A DNA stretch of 64,000 bases, from contig JBQCHF010000192.1 of the NCBI GenBank assembly GCA_051954955.1, forward strand, positions 9,120 to 73,119, read 5' to 3'. Position 1 is the stretch's first letter. The number at the start of each line of letters is the position of its first letter. Below the pieces are notes generated by a model. That model was not told the DNA's origin and ran no database searches. It was given only the letters and a program-made list of their open reading frames with translations. A program made the translations under genes and the position numbers. Of this stretch, positions 56,376 to 64,000 are shown piece by piece. The stretch is from JBQCHF01 sp051954955 (GTDB lineage Bacteria > Actinomycetota > Actinomycetes > Motilibacterales > Motilibacteraceae).

Positions 56376-57095
56376 CTACCCCGCCAGCCACCCGTCGACG
56401 ACGTCGAGCAGGTCGGCGAGGCGCTGCACCACGGCGTCCGGGTCGCCCTCGACGTGGCCCTTCTGCTGCTCGGGGATGTCGCTGTGCGGCACCAGCACCG
56501 CGCGCATGCCTGCCTGCTTGGCGCCGTGGATGTCGTCGAAGGGGCGGTCGCCGACGAAGACCACGCGCGTGGTGTCCTCGACGCCGATCGCCGCAGCCGC
56601 CGCGCCGAAGGCCTCCGGGTGCGGCTTGGTCCACGGCAGCTCGCTGGAGTAGGCCGCGCCGTCGATCAGGTCGAGCACGCCGTCTCGGGCGAAGACCTTC
56701 TCGTGGAACTCACGCGGCCAGAGGGTGTTGCTCAGCACCCCGACCCGCAGCCCCCGGTCGCGCAGGCCCGCCAGCAGCCCGGGCACGTCCGGGTCGGTCC
56801 AGGTGTGCGGCTCCCAGAAGGCGTGGTAGGCCGCCAGCGCCTGCTCGTGCCGCTCGCCCACCGGCTCGATGCCCACCTCCTCGAACAGGTCCGCGAGCGT
56901 GCCCGAGCGCTGGTGGTCGCGGGCGCGCAGCCACAGCGCGTCCTCGGCCGCCACCAGCAGGCCGGCCAGCTCGTCCGCGCGCTCGGGGTCGTAGACCCGC
57001 GTGTACGCCCGCCACTGCTCCCGGTGGTCGATGGTGTGCCAGGGCGTCAGCGTGCCGCCCCAGTCGAAGACGACCGCGTCGATCCGCCCCGCCAC
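56376..57095 (-). CDS. HAD-superfamily hydrolase
   Basis: A 239-residue phosphatase-like protein from GTG 57095. Motif I VVFDWGGTLT (nucleophile Asp11, but Gly replaces the second Asp), motif II VGVLSNTLW, motif III Lys in WTKPHPEAF, motif IV VVFVGDRPFDDIHGAKQAGM. A helical cap lies between (about 20-110). The DxGG form is known in some HAD subgroups, so activity is possible. Substrate unknown. It follows proS by 53 bp. Confidence 0.88.
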   Translation of the reverse strand: MAGRIDAVVFDWGGTLTPWHTIDHREQWRAYTRVYDPERADELAGLLVAAEDALWLRARDHQRSGTLADLFEEVGIEPVGERHEQALAAYHAFWEPHTWTDPDVPGLLAGLRDRGLRVGVLSNTLWPREFHEKVFARDGVLDLIDGAAYSSELPWTKPHPEAFGAAAAAIGVEDTTRVVFVGDRPFDDIHGAKQAGMRAVLVPHSDIPEQQKGHVEGDPDAVVQRLADLLDVVDGWLAG

Positions 57096-57148
57096 CCGCG
57101 CCTCTCCCCGTCCCTGTCCGATGCCCGGCGCCCGCCTCGACCGACCCG

Positions 57149-58933
57149 TCAGCCGCGCACGATCTCCACGATCCGCTGCACCGCCTGCTCCACCGGCACG
57201 TTCTCCCGCTCGCCGGTGCGCCGGTCCTTGATCTCCACCACGCCGTCGGCCAGGCCCTTGCCCACCACGACGATCGTCGGCATGCCGAGCAGCTCGGAGT
57301 CCTTGAACTTCACCCCCGGCGACACCCCGCGGCGGTCGTCGTAGATGACCCGGACGCCGTCGGCGTCGAGGTGGGCCGCGATCCCGGCTGCCGCCTCGAA
57401 CACGCTGTCGTCCTTGCCGGTGGCGACCAGATGGACGTCGGCCGGGGCGATCTCGCGCGGCCAGCACAGGCCCAGCTCGTCGTGCGTGGCCTCGGCGACC
57501 GCGGCGACCGCGCGGGAGACGCCGATGCCGTAGGAGCCCATCGTGACCACGACCTGCTTGCCGTTCTCGTCGAGGACCTTGAGCTCGAGCGCCTCGGCGT
57601 ACTTGCGGCCCAGCTGGAAGATGTGCCCGATCTCGATGCCGCGGGCGATCTCCAGCGGCGCGCCGTCCACCGGGCACGGGTCGCCGGCGCGCACCTCGGC
57701 GGCCTCGACGACGCCGTCTGCGGTGAAGTCGCGCCCGGCCACCAGGTCGGCCACGTGCCGGCCCTTCTCGTTGGCCCCGGTGATCCACCGGCTGCCGGTG
57801 ACCACCCGCGGGTCGACGAGGTAGCGGATGCCGCTGGCGCTGTTCTCGCCCAGCACGGCCGCCTCGGCCGAGCCCGGGCCGATGTAGCCGCGCACCAGGT
57901 GCGGGTGCCCCGCGAAGTCCTCCTCGGTGAAGGCGTCGACCTCGGCCGGGGACACCTGCGCCTCCAGCCGCTTGAGGTCGACCTCGCGGTCGCCCGGCAG
58001 CCCGATGATCAGCGGCTCGCGGCGCCCGTCCGGGTGCACGAGCATGACGACGACGTTCTTCAGCGTGTCCGCGGCGGTCCACTCGCGGTCCGCGCGGCGC
58101 AGGTCCTCGCGGCTGTTGAACAGCGCGACCAGCGACTCGATGGTCGGCGTGTCCGGGGTGTCCTCGACGTGCGCGGCCGGGGCGTCGGCCACCGGCAGCT
58201 CGGCCGGCGGGCTCACCTGCACCGCCTCGGTGTTGGCGGCGTAGTCGCACCGGGTGCAGCGCACGTAGGTGTCCTCGCCCACCTCGCACGGGGCGAGGAA
58301 CTCCTCCGACGCGGAGCCGCCCATCGCGCCGGACATCGCCGAGACGATGACGTAGGGCAGGCCGAGCCGGTCGAAGGTCTTGATGTAGGCCTTGCGGTGC
58401 TCCTCGTAGGAGCGCGCGAGGCCGGCGTCGTCGACGTCGAAGGAGTAGGAGTCCTTCATGACGAACTCGCGCCCGCGCAGCAGCCCCGCCCGCGGCCGCG
58501 CCTCGTCCCGGTACTTGGTCTGGATCTGGTAGATCGACAGCGGCAGGTCCTTGTACGAGGAGTACAGGTCCTTCACCAGCAGGGTGAACATCTCCTCGTG
58601 CGTCGGGCCGAGGAGGTAGTCGCCGCCCTTGCGGTCCTTGAGCCGGAACAGGTTGTCGCCGTACTCGGTCCACCGGTTGGTGGCCTCGTAGGGCTCGCGC
58701 GGCAGCAGCGCCGGGAACGAGACCTCCTGGAAGCCGGCCGCGTCCATCTCCTCGCGCACCACCCGCTCGACGTTGCGCAGCACCTTCAGGCCCAGCGGCA
58801 GCCAGGAGTAGATGCCCGGCGCCGCGCGGCGGACGTAGCCGGCGCGGACCAGGAGCCGGTGGCTGGGCACCTCGGCGTCGGCCGGGTCCTCGCGCAGGGT
58901 GCGAAGGAACAGGGACGACATCCGCAGCACCAC
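57149..58933 (-). CDS. proS: Prolyl-tRNA synthetase, bacterial type
   Basis: Class II synthetase, 594 residues, with an editing (INS) domain (DEDF-type region AEVDAFTEEDFAGHPHLVRGYIGP and YLVDPRVVTGSRWITGANE). Motif 1 RRAAPGIYSWLPLGLKVL, motif 2 YRDEARPRAGLLRGREFVMKDSY, motif 3 GSYGIGVSRAVAAVAE. MVLRMSSLFLRTLREDPADAE is the usual actinobacterial start; the ATG four codons later is an alternative. Confidence 0.96.
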   Translation of the reverse strand: MVLRMSSLFLRTLREDPADAEVPSHRLLVRAGYVRRAAPGIYSWLPLGLKVLRNVERVVREEMDAAGFQEVSFPALLPREPYEATNRWTEYGDNLFRLKDRKGGDYLLGPTHEEMFTLLVKDLYSSYKDLPLSIYQIQTKYRDEARPRAGLLRGREFVMKDSYSFDVDDAGLARSYEEHRKAYIKTFDRLGLPYVIVSAMSGAMGGSASEEFLAPCEVGEDTYVRCTRCDYAANTEAVQVSPPAELPVADAPAAHVEDTPDTPTIESLVALFNSREDLRRADREWTAADTLKNVVVMLVHPDGRREPLIIGLPGDREVDLKRLEAQVSPAEVDAFTEEDFAGHPHLVRGYIGPGSAEAAVLGENSASGIRYLVDPRVVTGSRWITGANEKGRHVADLVAGRDFTADGVVEAAEVRAGDPCPVDGAPLEIARGIEIGHIFQLGRKYAEALELKVLDENGKQVVVTMGSYGIGVSRAVAAVAEATHDELGLCWPREIAPADVHLVATGKDDSVFEAAAGIAAHLDADGVRVIYDDRRGVSPGVKFKDSELLGMPTIVVVGKGLADGVVEIKDRRTGERENVPVEQAVQRIVEIVRG

Positions 58934-59046
58934 GGGGAGCTCCTCGAACGCGATGGATCAGCAGGGCGGTCACCAGCCAAGGCGAACCGTCCGCCCAGGA
59001 TGACCGCGAGCCTACCGAGCGCGCGAGCGAGTTCCGCCGGGCGCCG

Positions 59047-59622
59047 CTACCCGCGCGAGACCACCGGCGACTCCAGCGGCAGGGTGCGCCCCATGACCGC
59101 GTAGCCGCGCTGGACGCCCTCGAACCGGAAGCCGGTGAGCAGGTCGACGAACCCGAGGTGGCGGTAGAGCGCGCGCCCGCGGCTCTCGGTGTCGCCGGTG
59201 GACAGCACCACCCGCGGGCGCGCGGTGGCGGCCAGCAGGGTGCGCAGCAGCGCGACGCCGACGCCCTGCCCGTGCCGCTCGGGCAGCACGTGCAGCTCCA
59301 CCAGGCAGTAGGCGTCCTGCAACCAGCCCACCGTCCCGACCCGCGCCATGGCCGGCGCGACCTGCTCGTGCCACCACTGCCCCGGCTGGTCCAGGTAGCC
59401 GTAGGTGAACCCGACCAGACGGCCGCTCCCGCGCTCCACCGCACCGAAGGCGAGGTGCTCCGGGTAGCCGGTGTGCCGCAGGTAGGCCGCCACCCGCTCG
59501 GGGCCGGCGCCGTGCCCCATCCCGGGGATCGTCCCGAGGGCAGCGCGCTCGACCTCCACGGCCTCGCCGGCCCACGGCCCCAGCTCGATGGGGACGACGT
59601 CGACGTCCTGCGGCAGCGGCAC
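59047..59622 (-). CDS. GNAT family N-acetyltransferase
   Basis: A 191-residue acetyltransferase from GTG with GAGGAG upstream. Motif A is CLVELHVLPERHGQGVGVALLRTLL, and motif B is ESRGRALYRHLGFVDLL. GPERVAAYLRHTGYPEHLAFGAVE precedes the core. Substrate unknown. It lies 31 bp from the VOC gene in the same direction. Confidence 0.87.
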   Translation of the reverse strand: MPLPQDVDVVPIELGPWAGEAVEVERAALGTIPGMGHGAGPERVAAYLRHTGYPEHLAFGAVERGSGRLVGFTYGYLDQPGQWWHEQVAPAMARVGTVGWLQDAYCLVELHVLPERHGQGVGVALLRTLLAATARPRVVLSTGDTESRGRALYRHLGFVDLLTGFRFEGVQRGYAVMGRTLPLESPVVSRG

Positions 59623-59653
59623 CTGCGCTCCTCCTCACCCACCCCGCGGGCGG

Positions 59654-60085
59654 TCAGCCCGGCGCGACAGTCTCGCCCACCCGGGTGTAGCCGTGCAGAT
59701 CGTGCTGCACCTCGTTGACGATCACCGTCACCCCGTCGGGGTCGGTGACCACCAGGTCTCGCCCGTACGACTCGTCGACGACGTGCGCGTCGGCGAACCC
59801 GGCGGCGTGCAGCCGTGCCTCGAGCTCCTCGAGCGGCCCGGCGTACTCGAAGGAGAGCTCGGTGGTGCCCGGCGCGTAGCCGCCGTCGCTGCTGGCGGCA
59901 TCGTGCAGCGCCGCACCGCCGGCGGGGGCGGTGAAGGTGACCCATCCGCCGCCGTCGCTGACGATCTCCGCGGTCAGCCCCAGCGCCTCGCAGAAGCGGC
60001 GCATCGCCGCCACGTCGTCGGTGAAGCGGATGGGGCGCACCCGCACACCCGCGGTCGACCGGTCTGCCACGGACGGCTCCGTCAT
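59654..60085 (-). CDS. VOC family protein paired with an RHH regulator
   Basis: A 143-residue VOC protein. RPIRFTDDVAAMRRFCEALGL begins the first module, ELSFEYAGPLEELEARLHAAGF the second, and VVTDPDGVTVIVNEVQ is the usual C-terminal strand with Glu. ATG 60085 overlaps the RHH gene stop by 4 bases, so they are translated together. Possible antibiotic-binding or aldehyde-handling role; substrate unknown. Confidence 0.83.
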   Translation of the reverse strand: MTEPSVADRSTAGVRVRPIRFTDDVAAMRRFCEALGLTAEIVSDGGGWVTFTAPAGGAALHDAASSDGGYAPGTTELSFEYAGPLEELEARLHAAGFADAHVVDESYGRDLVVTDPDGVTVIVNEVQHDLHGYTRVGETVAPG

Positions 60086-60264
60086 CGGTCCTCCTCCTGC
60101 CCCAGCGGGGCGATGTCTGCGTGCTTGCTCAGGAACTCGCCCAGGGCCCGCTCGACGAGCGCGGACAGCGAGACGCCCTCGTCGATGGCCCGGTGCTTGG
60201 TCCGCCGAACCAGCTCCGGCGGCAGATAGACGTTGAACTGCACTTTCCCGACCCGGTCGACCAT
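60082..60264 (-). CDS. CopG-type ribbon-helix-helix protein
   Basis: A 60-residue DNA-binding protein. KVQFNVYLPPELVRRTKHRAIDEGVSLSALVERALGEFL is a complete RHH unit with an N-terminal beta strand and two helices, expected to work as a dimer. Such proteins often repress their own operon and are common antitoxins, but the partner gene here encodes a VOC protein, not a known toxin. An AT-rich inverted repeat precedes the start. Confidence 0.87.
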   Translation of the reverse strand: MVDRVGKVQFNVYLPPELVRRTKHRAIDEGVSLSALVERALGEFLSKHADIAPLGQEEDR

Positions 60265-60290
60265 AGCTATATTGCTAGCATCCTAGACGG
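60265..60290 (-). promoter_or_regulatory. AT-rich promoter/operator of the RHH-VOC pair
   Basis: Minus strand TAGGAT (about 60285-60280) fits a -10 element. TAGC-N6-GCTA (minus strand TAGCAATATAGCTA) overlaps the expected start of transcription, a few bases from the ATG. No ribosome binding site is seen, so the message may be nearly leaderless. AT-rich sequence stands out in this GC-rich genome. Confidence 0.5.
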
Positions 60291-60328
60291 CAGAGCGCAA
60301 CAGGGTCGGACGGCTGGGGGCACACAGA

Positions 60329-61171
60329 TCAGAACAGGACCGAGGCGAAGGTGCCGACCTCGCGGAAGCCGGCCCGTCGGTAGGCCGCGCGGGCGGGGGC
60401 GTTGTAGTCGTTGACGTAGAGCGAGACGACCGGCGCCAGCGAGGCCCGGGCGAGCTCGACGACGGCGGCCATCCCGGGCGCCGCCAGCCCCTGTCCCCGG
60501 CACTCCGGCGCCACCCACACCCCCTGCACCTGGCAGGCGTGCGGGGTCACCGCGCCCACCTCGGCCTTGAAGACGACGCGTCCGTGCTCGAACCGGGCGA
60601 AGGCGCGGCGGCTCTGCACCAGCTCACCGACCCGGGCGCGGTAGAGGGTGCCGCCGTCGGCGCCGACCGGGGAGACACCGACCTCCTCGGTGAACATCGC
60701 GACGCTGGCCGGCAGCAGCAGGTCGAGCTCCTCGGGGCGGACCAGGCGCACCGCAGGGTCGGGTGCCACCGCCGGCGGGCCGTCGCACACCATGAGCGGC
60801 TGGGCGGCGCGGACCTCCCGAGCCGGCCCCCAGGCCGGCGCCAGCAGCTCCCAGAGCGGCAGCACCTGGTCGGCCGGACCGACCAGCGAGGAGCAGCCAC
60901 GGCCCTGGCGACGGGCCCGCTCGGCGAAGGCGCGCACCGCCTCGGGCCCGGCCTCGACCGGCACCAGGTTGGCCCCGGCATAGCACAGGGCCGCGATCTC
61001 GCCCTCGACGACGTGCGCCCACAGCTCGCCGCCGAGCCGCCACGGCTCCAGGCCGCCGGCCCGCACCCGGGAGGCGACGAAGACGTTCGTGACCGGGTCG
61101 CGGTCGAGCAGCGCGAGCACCTCGGGCAGGTCCGCGGGCCCGCACACGCGCAGGGACGTGGTGCGGAGCAC
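60329..61171 (-). CDS. DUF4081-GNAT acetyltransferase
   Basis: A 280-residue protein: N-terminal DUF4081 domain (LRVCGPADLPEVLALLDRDP, TNVFVASRV) and C-terminal GNAT domain (VQGVWVAPECRGQGLAAPGMAAVVELAR, SLYVNDYNAPARAAYRRAGF). The family is encoded next to ispG in actinobacteria. GTG 61171 is preferred because GGAGG is 5 bases before it; the GTG at 61177 overlaps that site. Substrate unknown. Confidence 0.9.
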   Translation of the reverse strand: MLRTTSLRVCGPADLPEVLALLDRDPVTNVFVASRVRAGGLEPWRLGGELWAHVVEGEIAALCYAGANLVPVEAGPEAVRAFAERARRQGRGCSSLVGPADQVLPLWELLAPAWGPAREVRAAQPLMVCDGPPAVAPDPAVRLVRPEELDLLLPASVAMFTEEVGVSPVGADGGTLYRARVGELVQSRRAFARFEHGRVVFKAEVGAVTPHACQVQGVWVAPECRGQGLAAPGMAAVVELARASLAPVVSLYVNDYNAPARAAYRRAGFREVGTFASVLF

Positions 61172-61226
61172 GCGCACCTCCCTCTCCCCCTGAGACGCTG
61201 GAGCCGACCTGCCGGCGCGCCCGGGC

Positions 61227-62426
61227 TCAGGCCCAGCTGACCTGCGGCTCGCCCGAGGGTACGCCCGCCTCCCGCATCTCCTCGGCGATGCGCATGGCCT
61301 CCTCGATGAGGGTCTCGACGATCTTCGACTCGGGCACCGTCTTGACGACCTCGCCCTTGACGAAGATCTGCCCCTTGCCGTTGCCGCTGGCCACGCCGAG
61401 GTCGGCCTCGCGGGCCTCGCCGGGCCCGTTGACGACGCAGCCCATGACGGCCACCCGCAGCGGCACGTCGAGCCCGTCCAGGCCTGCGGTCACCTGGTCG
61501 GCCAGCGTGTAGACGTCGACCTGGGCCCGCCCGCAGGACGGGCAGGAGACGATCTCCAGGCCGCGGTGGCGTGGGCCGAGCGACTCCAGGATCTGGATGC
61601 CGACCTTGACCTCCTCCACCGGAGGCGCGGACAGCGACACCCGGATGGTGTCGCCGATGCCCTCGGCCAGCAGCGCACCGAAGGCGACCGCGGACTTGAT
61701 GGTGCCCTGGAAGGCCGGACCAGCCTCGGTGACGCCCAGGTGCCGCGGGTAGTCGCACTGCTCGGCCAGCAGCCGGTAGGCGTTGATCATCACGACGGGG
61801 TCGTTGTGCTTGACCGAGATCTTGATGTCCCGGAAGCCGTGCTCCTCGAACAGCGAGCACTCCCAGAGGGCGGACTCGACCAGCGCCTCCGGGGTGGCCT
61901 TGCCGTACTTGGCCAGCAGCCGCTTGTCCAGCGACCCGGCGTTGACGCCGATCCGGATCGGGATGCCGGCGTCGCCGGCCGCCTTGGCGATCTCCTTGAC
62001 CTTGTCGTCGAACTGCTTGATGTTGCCCGGGTTCACCCGCACGCCGGCGCAGCCGGCGTCGATGGCGGCGAAGACGTACTTGGGCTGGAAGTGGATGTCG
62101 GCGATGACCGGGATCTGCGACTTCCTGGCGATGGCCGGAAGGGCGTCGGCGTCGTCCTGGCTCGGGCAGGCGACGCGCACGATCTGGCAGCCGGACGCGG
62201 TGAGCTCGGCGATCTGCTGGAGGGTCGAGTTGACGTCGGCGGTGAGGGTGGTCGTCATCGACTGCACGCTGACGGGAGCGTCGCCGCCCACGAGCACGTC
62301 GCCGACCTTGATCTGGCGCGACTTGCGCCGCACGGCGAGGGGGCGAGGCGGGATGGCCGGCATGCCCAGCGCGACGGGCGTGCTCTCGGTGGACATGCTC
62401 TCGGTGGACATGCTCTCGAGGGACAT
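61227..62426 (-). CDS. ispG: 4-hydroxy-3-methylbut-2-enyl-diphosphate synthase
   Basis: [4Fe-4S] enzyme of the MEP isoprenoid pathway, 399 residues. Cluster cysteines in VSCPSCGRAQVDV and AVMGCVVNGPGEAREADLG; TIM-barrel part with SVQSMTTT, DIHFQPKYVFAAIDAG, RVNPGNIKQFDDKV and IRIGVNAGSLDKRLL. The N-terminus is three near-identical 5-residue units (MSLES, MSTES, MSTES), each starting with an ATG, so the start is uncertain among 62426, 62411 and 62396. Confidence 0.95.
   Translation of the reverse strand: MSLESMSTESMSTESTPVALGMPAIPPRPLAVRRKSRQIKVGDVLVGGDAPVSVQSMTTTLTADVNSTLQQIAELTASGCQIVRVACPSQDDADALPAIARKSQIPVIADIHFQPKYVFAAIDAGCAGVRVNPGNIKQFDDKVKEIAKAAGDAGIPIRIGVNAGSLDKRLLAKYGKATPEALVESALWECSLFEEHGFRDIKISVKHNDPVVMINAYRLLAEQCDYPRHLGVTEAGPAFQGTIKSAVAFGALLAEGIGDTIRVSLSAPPVEEVKVGIQILESLGPRHRGLEIVSCPSCGRAQVDVYTLADQVTAGLDGLDVPLRVAVMGCVVNGPGEAREADLGVASGNGKGQIFVKGEVVKTVPESKIVETLIEEAMRIAEEMREAGVPSGEPQVSWA
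62381..62425 (-). repeat. 15-bp tandem repeats at the ispG start
   Basis: Three 15-bp units (TGCTCTCGGTGGACA twice, TGCTCTCGAGGGACA once on the plus strand), each with an in-frame ATG on the minus strand. Confidence 0.9.
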
Positions 62427-62565
62427 CGTCGGGTGCCCACCTTCCTGCGCAGCGATAGGGACGATCTCAGTATCCCCCCGCCCCGCGAGGCCCGCCCGGC
62501 CGGATGATCGCTCGCGCCCGACGTCCTGTCGAACTCCGGATGAACGCTGCGCTCGCCGCCACCGC

Positions 62566-63870
62566 TCAGCCGGTGAAGCGGACCGGGTTGACGATGTCGG
62601 CGTAGATGAGCAGCACGCTCATCCCGATGAGCAGCGTGGCCACGCCGTAGGCCACCGGCAGCATCTTGGCGACGTCGACGTAGCCGGGGTCGCGCTGCCC
62701 GCGCCAGCGCGCCACCTGCCGGCGGGCGCCCTCGAACAGCGCCCCGGCCACGTGCCCGCCGTCCAGCGGCAGCAGCGGCACCAGGTTGAACACGAACAGC
62801 GCCATGTTGAGCCCGGCGATGAGGGTGAGCTCGTAGCCGACCTTGTCGTAGAGCGGCAGCGACGGTGCCGCCGCCACCTCGCCGCCGATCCGCGAGACGC
62901 CCACCACGCTGATCGGGCCGTTGAGGTCGCGCTCCCCGCCGCCGAAGGCCGCGTGCCAGACCCCGACCATCTTGGCCGGGATGTTGAACACCGCCCCGAC
63001 GGTCTGGGTGACGTAGTCCCCGAGCACACCGGGCAGCTGGGTGACCGGCAGGGTCTCCCGGCCGGTGACGACCTCCTTCGGGCTGACCCCGAGGAAGCCG
63101 ACGGTGACCGGGGTCGGGTCGGTGGCCGACGTCGGCCGCTGGGTGGCCTTCAGGTCCACGCTCAGGGTCCTGCGCGTGCCGTCGCGCTCGACGACCAGCT
63201 CGGCCGGCCCCGCGCCGTGGGCGCGAATGCGCTGCTGCAGGTCGTCCCAGCCCCGCACCGCCGCGCCGTCGAAGGCGACGATCCGGTCGCCGGTGCGCAC
63301 GCCCGCGGCGAGCGCGGGCGCCTTGGGGTCGGTGGGCGTGCAGGCGGTCTGGGTGGCCGGGGCCACGCACTCGGACACCGCCCCCACCGTGGTGGTGGGC
63401 GCCACGACGGCCCGCCCGACGCCGCACAGGGCGAGGGCCAGGAACAGCACGGCCAGCAGCAGGTTCATCGACGGGCCGCCGAGCATCACGACGACCTTCT
63501 GGCGCACCGGCAGCTTGTAGAACACCCGGTCCTCGTCGCCGGGACCGACCTCCTCCAGCGACTGGCGCCGAGCGTCGTTCATGAGGTTCTGCCACGGCCC
63601 GGTGCTGGAGGCACGCACCAGGTTGGGGTCCTCGCCGGGCTTGGGCGGGAACATGCCGATCATGCGGATGTAGCCGCCGAGCGGGATCCACTTGACCCCG
63701 TACTCGGTCTCCCCGCGGCGGCGCGACCACATCGTCGGGCCGAAGCCGACCATGTACTGGGTCACCTTCACCCCGAACCGCTTGGCCGGCACCAGGTGAC
63801 CGACCTCGTGCAGCGCGATCGACAGCAGCATCGCCGCCGCCAGCACGACGATCCCGACGACGGTCAGCAC
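62566..63870 (-). CDS. rip1: Site-2 protease (Rip1/RseP family)
   Basis: Intramembrane zinc metalloprotease that releases anti-sigma factors, 434 residues. HEVGH (residues 21-25) in the first TM helix and LDGGH (369-373, Asp370) hold zinc. A PDZ domain lies between (about 180-260, APALAAGVRTGDRIVAFDGAAV). C-terminal TM helices are complete. ispG lies downstream; dxr is expected just upstream. Confidence 0.94.
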   Translation of the reverse strand: MLTVVGIVVLAAAMLLSIALHEVGHLVPAKRFGVKVTQYMVGFGPTMWSRRRGETEYGVKWIPLGGYIRMIGMFPPKPGEDPNLVRASSTGPWQNLMNDARRQSLEEVGPGDEDRVFYKLPVRQKVVVMLGGPSMNLLLAVLFLALALCGVGRAVVAPTTTVGAVSECVAPATQTACTPTDPKAPALAAGVRTGDRIVAFDGAAVRGWDDLQQRIRAHGAGPAELVVERDGTRRTLSVDLKATQRPTSATDPTPVTVGFLGVSPKEVVTGRETLPVTQLPGVLGDYVTQTVGAVFNIPAKMVGVWHAAFGGGERDLNGPISVVGVSRIGGEVAAAPSLPLYDKVGYELTLIAGLNMALFVFNLVPLLPLDGGHVAGALFEGARRQVARWRGQRDPGYVDVAKMLPVAYGVATLLIGMSVLLIYADIVNPVRFTG

Positions 63871-63880
63871 GCTGCCCCCA

Positions 63881-64000
63881 TCACGATGCGCCTTCCCCTT
63901 CCTGCGCCGTCCCCTGCTCCTCGAGCGGGATGCCCAGCACGTCGTGGGGGCGGGCGGGGGGCCCCCGCACCCCCCCGCGGGCGGCGGCGCGGGGAAGGCG
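63881..64000 (-). CDS. 3' end of an unidentified gene, cut by the window edge
   Basis: The last 39 codons of an ORF ending at TGA 63883-63881, 10 bp before the protease gene. Translation ends RPHDVLGIPLEEQGTAQEGEG. By conserved order (dxr-rip1-ispG) this could be dxr, but the visible tail is low-complexity and does not show any Dxr motif. Confidence 0.45.
   Translation of the reverse strand, partial: RLPRAAARGGVRGPPARPHDVLGIPLEEQGTAQEGEGAS

Noticed and set aside
63881..64000. Naming the partial gene dxr
   Set aside because: Only gene order supports it; the 39 visible residues show no Dxr feature, so I left the symbol empty.

Overview
This window is a piece of core chromosome from a very GC-rich actinobacterium (about three quarters G+C by eye, GTG starts as common as ATG, almost every third codon base G or C). 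Gene order follows the conserved actinobacterial backbone: miaB, recX-recA, clgR-cinA-pgsA-rimO-rodZ-like-ftsK, rnj-dapA-thyX, dapB-M16 peptidase-pnp-rpsO-ribF, truB-nrnA-rbfA-DUF503-infB-ylxR-nusA-rimP, proS, ispG-site-2 protease. RNase Y beside recX argues against Mycobacterium or Streptomyces. Geodermatophilaceae or a close relative is a reasonable guess from GC, gene content and order, but this is inference.

Layout. 1-8877: the 5' part of miaB; a TAXI-type solute-binding lipoprotein facing a two-component pair; a glutamate-type ABC operon (gluABCD) with an unrecognised fifth gene. 8878-19133: rny, recX, recA with two recognisable damage promoters, an MFS gene broken by a one-base frameshift, a DUF3046 gene and a full-length lhr helicase. 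19257-24500: an SPFH protein, a GabD-type aldehyde dehydrogenase, a methyltransferase, an Nei2-type glycosylase, a VOC protein and clgR. 24847-35347: a minus-strand block for NMN deamidation, phospholipid synthesis, S12 methylthiolation, DNA translocation, RNA decay, lysine and thymidylate synthesis. 35546-38829: small accessory genes (STAS, VOC, two GNATs, DUF2461, a TPR-like membrane protein). 38846-54747: dapB to rimP, the RNA-processing and translation-initiation block, interrupted by a kynureninase gene. 54957-64000: a DUF4439 lipoprotein, HAD phosphatase, proS, GNAT, an RHH/VOC pair, a DUF4081 acetyltransferase, ispG, a Rip1-type protease and the 3' end of one more gene.

Many minus-strand genes overlap by 4 bases (ATGA or GTGA), so translational coupling is widespread (cinA-pgsA-rimO, rnj-dapA, pepR-pnp, truB-nrnA-rbfA).

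I saw no prophage, insertion sequence, CRISPR array, rRNA or tRNA gene. The most interesting signals lie between genes: a recurring GATCAC box next to a strong stem-loop after four minus-strand genes; a related long palindrome, built from four GTGATCATGCA modules, twice between convergent genes; a recA promoter matching the mycobacterial LexA-independent damage motif exactly; an rpsO leader that can hide its own ribosome binding site; and short tandem repeats at the ends of several housekeeping genes.
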